The position numbers and the translations under genes are program-made. This document shows, piece after piece, positions 59,008-64,000 of a stretch of 64,000 nucleotides of DNA. The notes under the pieces were generated by a model that searched no databases, had not been told where the DNA came from, and saw only the letters and a program-made list of their open reading frames with translations. How positions within the stretch are numbered: the first letter of the stretch is position 1; each line of letters begins with the position of its first letter. The stretch comes from Listeria innocua (GTDB taxonomy: Bacteria; Bacillota; Bacilli; Lactobacillales; Listeriaceae), in the NCBI RefSeq assembly GCF_028596125.1, contig NZ_CP117229.1:2464001-2528000 (forward strand). Direction: 5' to 3'.

Positions 59008-60489
59008 TTATTTGGTGTATTCTTTGACGATTGGCTCTTGTTTTTTATTTTTAAGGAATAAACTTAAGATCATCCCTAAAGCCGCAAAGATTGCTGCAAC
59101 CATAAACGCCGCGCGCATTCCGTCCAGACTAGCATCTTGTGCTTTTTGAGCAAAACTAGCTGGATCAGTCGCCATAAGCGCTTTACCCGGCATATTATCT
59201 TTCGTCACATTCGTTAGCACAGTGATCAGTACCGCAGTCCCAATCGAACCAGCAATTTGACGAATTGTATTATTTACCGCTGAACCATGGTTAATTAAGT
59301 GGTTAGGAAGTGCATTCATCCCAGCAGTCGAAACTGGCATCATCGCCATCGAAATCCCGAAGAATCTCACGGCATAAAACACAACAATATACCAAAGCGG
59401 CGTATCCATTGTTAAAAACATAAATGGTATCGTACCGATAGTCAAAATTGTAACCCCGGTAATCGTTAACCATTTCGCTCCAATTTTATCAAAAATAATC
59501 CCTGTAATTGGACTCATTATACCCATAATAATCGCACCTGGAAGTAATAGTAGCCCAGATTGAAGCGCAGACTCCCCGCGAATCGTTTGAATATAAAGTG
59601 GTAATACAATCTCCGCACCAATCATTGCCATCGTTACAATTGAACCAAGAATAACAGACAATGAAAATACTGGATATTTAAACACATGCAGTTCAAGCAT
59701 TGGATTTTCAATAACAAGTTGGCGCCATACAAATAACGCAATAACAACGACACCAATGATTAATGTCGTAATAACAGTCGCGTCTCCCCAACCATCATTA
59801 CCAGCTGAACTAAATCCGTAAAGTAACGCCCCAAAACCAATTGAAGACATCACGATGGAAAGAAAATCAATTTTTGTATCAGTTAACTTCACTACTTTTT
59901 TCATTCCAAAAAAGGCTAAAATAATATCAATAACCGCAATTGGAATTAAAATAATAAATAATACTCTCCAATCATATGAATCCACAATCCAACCTGATAA
60001 TGTTGGACCAATCGCTGGAGCAAACGCAATAACGAGTCCCATCAGCCCCATCGCTGCCCCACGTTTTTCACGAGGGAAAATCAGCAAGAATATCGTTTGA
60101 AGTAAAGGCATCATAATACCCGCACCAGCCGCTTGAACAATACGACCAGTAAGTAAAATCGGGAATGAACCCGCCACAGACGAAATAATTGTACCAATTG
60201 TAAATACAGTCATCGCCGTAATAAATAACGTTTTTGAACTAATTTTTTCAATTAAAAGTGCTGTAATCGGAATCATAATCCCATTTGTCAGCAAGAAAGC
60301 TGTTGTTAACCATTGCCCTGTTGCTGCTGTAATATGCAAATCATCCATAATCATTGGAAGCGCCGTTGCTAGTAACGTCTGATTTAAAATCGCTACAAAT
60401 GCCCCAATAATCATTGTTACTACTAATAAACTTCTACTATAAGATTTCCCATTAACATCAACGGGCCGTTCTACTGCTGTACTATTCAA
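59008..60489 (-). CDS. DHA2-family MFS multidrug efflux transporter
   Basis: A 493-residue major facilitator with 14 predicted helices (EmrB/QacA type). Helix-1 motif LNQTLLATALP and the loop GRIVQAAGAGIMMP are characteristic. The frame extends to 60558; TTG at 60489 follows AAGGGG. Downstream of a TetR gene and carrying its own promoter with a double palindrome, so TetR control is likely. Substrates are not predictable. Confidence 0.93.
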   Translation of the reverse strand: MNSTAVERPVDVNGKSYSRSLLVVTMIIGAFVAILNQTLLATALPMIMDDLHITAATGQWLTTAFLLTNGIMIPITALLIEKISSKTLFITAMTVFTIGTIISSVAGSFPILLTGRIVQAAGAGIMMPLLQTIFLLIFPREKRGAAMGLMGLVIAFAPAIGPTLSGWIVDSYDWRVLFIILIPIAVIDIILAFFGMKKVVKLTDTKIDFLSIVMSSIGFGALLYGFSSAGNDGWGDATVITTLIIGVVVIALFVWRQLVIENPMLELHVFKYPVFSLSVILGSIVTMAMIGAEIVLPLYIQTIRGESALQSGLLLLPGAIIMGIMSPITGIIFDKIGAKWLTITGVTILTIGTIPFMFLTMDTPLWYIVVFYAVRFFGISMAMMPVSTAGMNALPNHLINHGSAVNNTIRQIAGSIGTAVLITVLTNVTKDNMPGKALMATDPASFAQKAQDASLDGMRAAFMVAAIFAALGMILSLFLKNKKQEPIVKEYTK

Positions 60490-60534
60490 AATTAATACCC
60501 CTTCCCATGTGGAAATTTCCAGATGAATAATAGA

Positions 60535-60563
60535 AGTATAATAAAAAAAGACCAACAAGTCAA
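60535..60563 (-). promoter_or_regulatory. Sigma-A promoter of the MFS gene
   Basis: TTGACT (60563-60558), 17 bases, TATACT (60540-60535) on the minus strand. Confidence 0.75.
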
Positions 60564-60583
60564 TAAAAAGTGACTAGTTAGTC
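60550..60583. promoter_or_regulatory. Paired TetR-type operator in the MFS promoter
   Basis: GACTAACTAGTC (perfect GACTA/TAGTC dyad, 60572-60583) and GACTTGTTGGTC (60550-60561, one mismatch) lie with centres 22 bp apart, two helical turns. The second overlaps the -35 box. Two TetR dimers could bind one face of the helix. Confidence 0.65.
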
Positions 60584-60589
60584 TAAAAT

Positions 60590-61477
60590 TTATAAAAGCC
60601 CGTTCACGCACGCTTCTAATTTATTCACTTCTTTGGTTAAAGTAGCCGGTACATGCTGTTTAAGATATAAAAGCGTGCCTTGAACCATGAAATCTCTCGG
60701 CGCTTCATTATTATTAATCTCGCCAACAAGTGCATTCATCGATTCTTTATACTGCCACTTATCCGAATCAGCAATATCCGCATTCTCAATTCCTACATTA
60801 AGCTCCTCAAGCGCTTCTCGTAACTTAGCAAGACGCTTCTTCCTGATCATCGTTTGATCTGGCACCAAGTTCTCTGTATCAGCCTCAGTAAAAATAATTT
60901 CTCCGCTTTCCAATATATCTTTAACAAGCGCATCTAGCCTTCTCACAACATACGGAATGGCTCTTTCAATTAAACCAGAGTCAACATTTTTACTACCGCT
61001 CGCAAAGACATACATCGCCGCCATCCCACTCAAGAGCATCGTAATATCGTTAATATAAGGCTCCGTTTCCTTTCCATAAACCTCTAAAAGCTGATTTTTA
61101 ACCCATTCCATATTCTTAAGCCGAACATTCTGCAAGAACGCATTAAAGTCATCATCAATCATCGTCTGCGAAAAAGTAATATTCAATATCTCCCCATTTT
61201 CCGTATAAAAATGAATAATAATTTTCAAGCATTCCGTAAAATTATCTTTCTTCGTCCCATCTAGCGCCATCGTATATTCCAAACGCTGATGCAATACAGA
61301 ATACTCCTGCTTAAAGATGACAATGGCCAGCTCCTCTTTCGAAGTAAAATAATTATAGAAAGTCCCCTTAGAAATCCCAGCCGCATCCACCATATCTTGT
61401 ACAGAAGTCTTCAAGTACCCTTGCTTTTGAAACACCTCTTTAGCTGACTTAATAATCCGCTGCTTCTTCTCCTTCAA
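60590..61477 (-). CDS. TetR-family transcriptional regulator
   Basis: A 295-residue regulator with an N-terminal HTH (RIIKSAKEVFQKQGYLKTSVQDMVDAAGI; recognition helix SKGTFYNYFTSKEEL) and a long ligand domain, larger than typical TetR proteins (about 200). Start TTG at 61477 with GGGGTG upstream. It precedes the MFS gene on the same strand; the palindromes at 60550-60583 are its likely operators. Confidence 0.9.
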   Translation of the reverse strand: MKEKKQRIIKSAKEVFQKQGYLKTSVQDMVDAAGISKGTFYNYFTSKEELAIVIFKQEYSVLHQRLEYTMALDGTKKDNFTECLKIIIHFYTENGEILNITFSQTMIDDDFNAFLQNVRLKNMEWVKNQLLEVYGKETEPYINDITMLLSGMAAMYVFASGSKNVDSGLIERAIPYVVRRLDALVKDILESGEIIFTEADTENLVPDQTMIRKKRLAKLREALEELNVGIENADIADSDKWQYKESMNALVGEINNNEAPRDFMVQGTLLYLKQHVPATLTKEVNKLEACVNGLL

Positions 61478-61562
61478 AAAAACACCCCATCCGTCCTTGT
61501 ATTTATACCCCTAGTATAATCTATTTATACGACCTATTCAAGATATGTAATAAAGCCTCCAT

Positions 61563-61600
61563 AAAAATAGACCCCAGTTTTATTCCCAGGGTCATAAGAT
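61563..61600 (-). terminator. Terminator after the lipoprotein gene
   Basis: GACCC...GGGTC hairpin on the minus strand followed by TATTTTTAT. Confidence 0.7.
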
Positions 61601-61610
61601 ACATATTTTT

Positions 61611-62258
61611 TTAGTTATAATCACTTAGAACTTCCTTATATATATCCTTATACGTATCTTTCATATCTATCGCTTCTTCCTTGTTTTCCTCATTTTCAAG
61701 GAACAGCTCACTTTCACTCAACTCAGCAACAGGATATTTACTTAACATAGCATTTGTAAGTACATAATTATCTCCAGATGTACTTTTCCTTATAAATAGC
61801 GTATATTCTTCGTCTTCTTTCATATTTTTATACCCATCAATCGTTAAATCGTATTCTTGTCCATCGATTTTAACATTTTCAACACTATCTTCTAATACCT
61901 TAATCGTTTTATTTTCTTCTAAGGTCTTCGTTTCATCTTTTTCTATATTATTTATAACTACTTCACTCATAGTATAAAATTCTGTAGGCACATTGCTATT
62001 TTTTGATTCTTTTGTAATAGATTTTTTTTCAGAGTGTTTCGTTACAGTAACAATAATAGGAGAACTTTCTTCTAGTTCTTCAATATTTTCTGCAAGATCC
62101 AGATACTTTCCATCACAAGAAACTATACTACTTTTTTGTTCAACTTTTTCGATTTCTTTTCCTACTATTTGTTTTTCATTTATATTTTTATTATTAGTAC
62201 AACCCGTCAATCCAACTATGCTCACTAATCCTATGATAACGATAATACTTTTCTTCAT
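61611..62258 (-). CDS. Putative lipoprotein of the matrixin operon
   Basis: A 215-residue protein with a lipoprotein signal (VGLTGC, Cys20) and an acidic, Lys/Glu-rich mature part without recognised domain. ATG at 62258 follows AAAAGGAGG. It starts 16 bases after the metalloprotease gene, so the two are co-transcribed. Could be a protease partner, inhibitor or surface anchor; this is a guess from position. Confidence 0.7.
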   Translation of the reverse strand: MKKSIIVIIGLVSIVGLTGCTNNKNINEKQIVGKEIEKVEQKSSIVSCDGKYLDLAENIEELEESSPIIVTVTKHSEKKSITKESKNSNVPTEFYTMSEVVINNIEKDETKTLEENKTIKVLEDSVENVKIDGQEYDLTIDGYKNMKEDEEYTLFIRKSTSGDNYVLTNAMLSKYPVAELSESELFLENEENKEEAIDMKDTYKDIYKEVLSDYN

Positions 62259-62274
62259 TTTTCAATCCTCCTTT

Positions 62275-62811
62275 TTATTTATATATTGCTTTAATACCGT
62301 TTAAATCATCCCTTTGTGGTTTTATTTTCTTTGTAAAACCAACATCTAGCATGATTGCATTCTTCGTTTTCACATGTCCTAAACCAAGCCCATGGCCAAA
62401 TTCGTGAGCTATAGTCTCAGTCTTATCACCTACAGATAAAGACCTAAAAGCTTTAAAAGTAGTTATTTCATTTTTCGCTACTAATTTAGACCCTTTATAT
62501 GCCCAAGTTTCACAGACAGCAATAGTTGCCCCTCTGTCCTGAGTTGAACTACTAATTATAAAGTGAGGTTTTGCATCTCGTCCCTTACTTACCGTATTTA
62601 AATATGGAGAAGCATTCCAAGATTTTGCTCCATTAATAATTATATTTTTATAACCCATCGCCGACCCATTAATATAAAATTTAAAATTCTTAGCATTTGA
62701 TTTACTTAAAGAATAACCTAATTTAGTATAGGCATTTGCATTCGTTGGCATTAGAATCGTTGTCAATAGTACAATAAAAAGCAAAATTGTTACCGCAGTT
62801 TTTTTTCTCAT
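62275..62811 (-). CDS. Secreted matrixin-type zinc metalloprotease
   Basis: A 178-residue secreted protein. Signal peptide about 1-27 (ANA cleavage), then a compact domain with the metzincin zinc motif HEFGHGLGLGH (residues 136-146), Met-turn Met154 in NAIMLDVGF, and the matrixin ending DDLNGIKAIY. No cysteine-switch propeptide is visible; the protein is the catalytic domain alone. Strong AGGAGA before ATG 62811. The pair with the lipoprotein gene is AT-rich and looks accessory. Confidence 0.85.
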   Translation of the reverse strand: MRKKTAVTILLFIVLLTTILMPTNANAYTKLGYSLSKSNAKNFKFYINGSAMGYKNIIINGAKSWNASPYLNTVSKGRDAKPHFIISSSTQDRGATIAVCETWAYKGSKLVAKNEITTFKAFRSLSVGDKTETIAHEFGHGLGLGHVKTKNAIMLDVGFTKKIKPQRDDLNGIKAIYK

Positions 62812-62819
62812 GATGTTAT

Positions 62820-63187
62820 CTCCTTTTTAAAATTTTCTTACACATATATAAGGTATCATAATAATGCGATGTATGAACGAAAACGAAAGAAAAGGGCTGT
62901 TTCTTGTAACGGACTACTAAAAAATAAAGAAAATTTTGTTTTATTTCCACACAAATTGACTTTTATAATTGTTTCATTGTTAAAATCCTACACGTATTAG
63001 CTTGTTATTCATATTTTATACAATCAATCTTTTAATTATGTCTAAAAATACACATTTTTCTCAATATAATAATAATAAATCCAATAAAATTTGCTACTTA
63101 TTTAATTATTTAACATTTTTCATAAAAACACATTGAATAATAATGCATATGTATACTCTGATAAGGTGTTTATCATTTTTAGACAAA
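62820..63187. other. AT-rich intergenic region beside the rRNA operon
   Basis: No gene seen in about 370 bases, very AT-rich, with runs such as ATAATAATAATAA near 63070. It must contain the metalloprotease promoter (minus strand), not resolved. Confidence 0.35.
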
Positions 63188-63220
63188 TAAAAAAAGCCTC
63201 GCATACTAGCGAAACATTCT
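63188..63220 (-). terminator. Terminator of the rRNA-tRNA operon
   Basis: Minus strand: TTTCGC, loop, GCGAGG, then GC and seven T, 20-50 bases after tRNA-Thr. Confidence 0.75.
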
Positions 63221-63241
63221 AAATACAAGCATATTATATTA

Positions 63242-63314
<73 letters not shown>

Positions 63315-63341
63315 AGCAAAGCCTTTCAAATAAAAAAATGG

Positions 63342-63414
63342 CTCCACAGGCAGGACTCGAACCTGCGACCGATCGGTTAACAGCCGATTGCTCTACCAAC
63401 TGAGCTACTGTGGA
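63342..63414 (-). tRNA. tRNA-Asn (anticodon GTT)
   Basis: Minus strand 73 bases with TCCACAG/CTGTGGA acceptor, anticodon loop CTGTTAA (GTT) and TTCGAGT T-loop. It lies 10 bases after 5S rRNA. Confidence 0.95.
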
Positions 63415-63424
63415 ATAATAAATT

Positions 63425-63540
63425 GCCCGGCAGCGACCTACTCTCGCAGGGGGAAGCCCCCAACTACCATTGGCGCAGAGAAGCTTAACTACCGTGTTCG
63501 GGATGGGAACGGGTGTGACCTTCTCGCCATAACTACCAGA
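63425..63540 (-). rRNA. 5S ribosomal RNA
   Basis: Minus strand: TCTGGTAGTTATGGCGAGAA at the start and the conserved CCGAACACGG loop, ending in CGCTGCCGGGCA. About 116 bases, full length. Confidence 0.95.
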
Positions 63541-63619
63541 CAATATGAAGTTGTTGAAAGATTGCTCTCTCAAAACTAGAGAAGAAAGGGTTCAGTTAGG
63601 TAACTTTGTTTCATTTTTT

Positions 63620-64000
<381 letters not shown>

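Overview
The window is a chromosomal segment of a Listeria species: low-GC Firmicute coding style, the Listeria lafCBA lipoteichoic-acid glycolipid genes, gtcA, a GW-module amidase Ami, an LPXTG protein made of Listeria-Bacteroides repeats, and a gene order I recognise from the L. monocytogenes chromosome (atp operon, mnaA-upp-glyA, tdk-prfA-prmC, hom-thrC-thrB, rho-murZ, fbaA, ami, pyrG, rpoE, argS). L. monocytogenes or a close sister species is most likely. The six-module Ami is what I remember for serotype 4b-type strains, but species and serotype are inference. Nearly all genes are on the minus strand, running toward position 1; the right edge enters an rRNA operon.

Layout. 1-2102: distal start of the ATP synthase operon (atpI-B-E-F-H). 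2934-13920: housekeeping genes (UDP-GlcNAc epimerase, uracil salvage, serine hydroxymethyltransferase, protein-arginine phosphatase, t6A synthesis, release factor and its methyltransferase, thymidine kinase, threonine pathway). Between ywlC and prmC lies a dense cluster of DnaA boxes. 14143-23651: surface-polymer block: a three-component lipid-linked sugar system (GT2, GtcA flippase and a polytopic GT-C-like protein), rho, murZ, and lafC-lafB-lafA for the LTA glycolipid anchor. 23974-33578: fbaA, a lipid kinase, ami, pyrG with its CTP-sensing attenuator, rpoE, argS. 33656-45979: mixed metabolism (site-2-type protease, HD hydrolase, LipL, an orphan peptide-binding lipoprotein, nicotinamidase, reductases, a zinc-type CDF exporter, HAD phosphatase, alpha/beta-hydrolase lipoprotein). 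46195-49020: large LPXTG repeat protein. 49371-53262: a two-component system followed by an ABC exporter. 53309-57619: formate dehydrogenase operon with a cre site. 58118-61477: a T-box-controlled SAM hydrolase and a TetR/MFS efflux pair with a double operator. 61611-62811: an accessory-looking lipoprotein/matrixin metalloprotease pair beside the rRNA operon (23S-5S-tRNA-Asn-tRNA-Thr).

How the genes fit together: mnaA, the gtr-like trio, laf genes, murZ and ami all serve the cell wall and its teichoic acids. The regulatory DNA is the richest part of the window: DnaA boxes, a pyrG reiterative-transcription attenuator, a T-box, cre, a paired TetR operator, and a dyad at the CDF promoter. I also found two small membrane-peptide genes (31216-31368 and 36899-36991). 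No insertion sequence, prophage or CRISPR array was seen. The strongest candidates for under-described biology are the DnaA-box cluster, the T-box in front of a SAM hydrolase, the GT-C-like component next to gtcA, and the matrixin operon.
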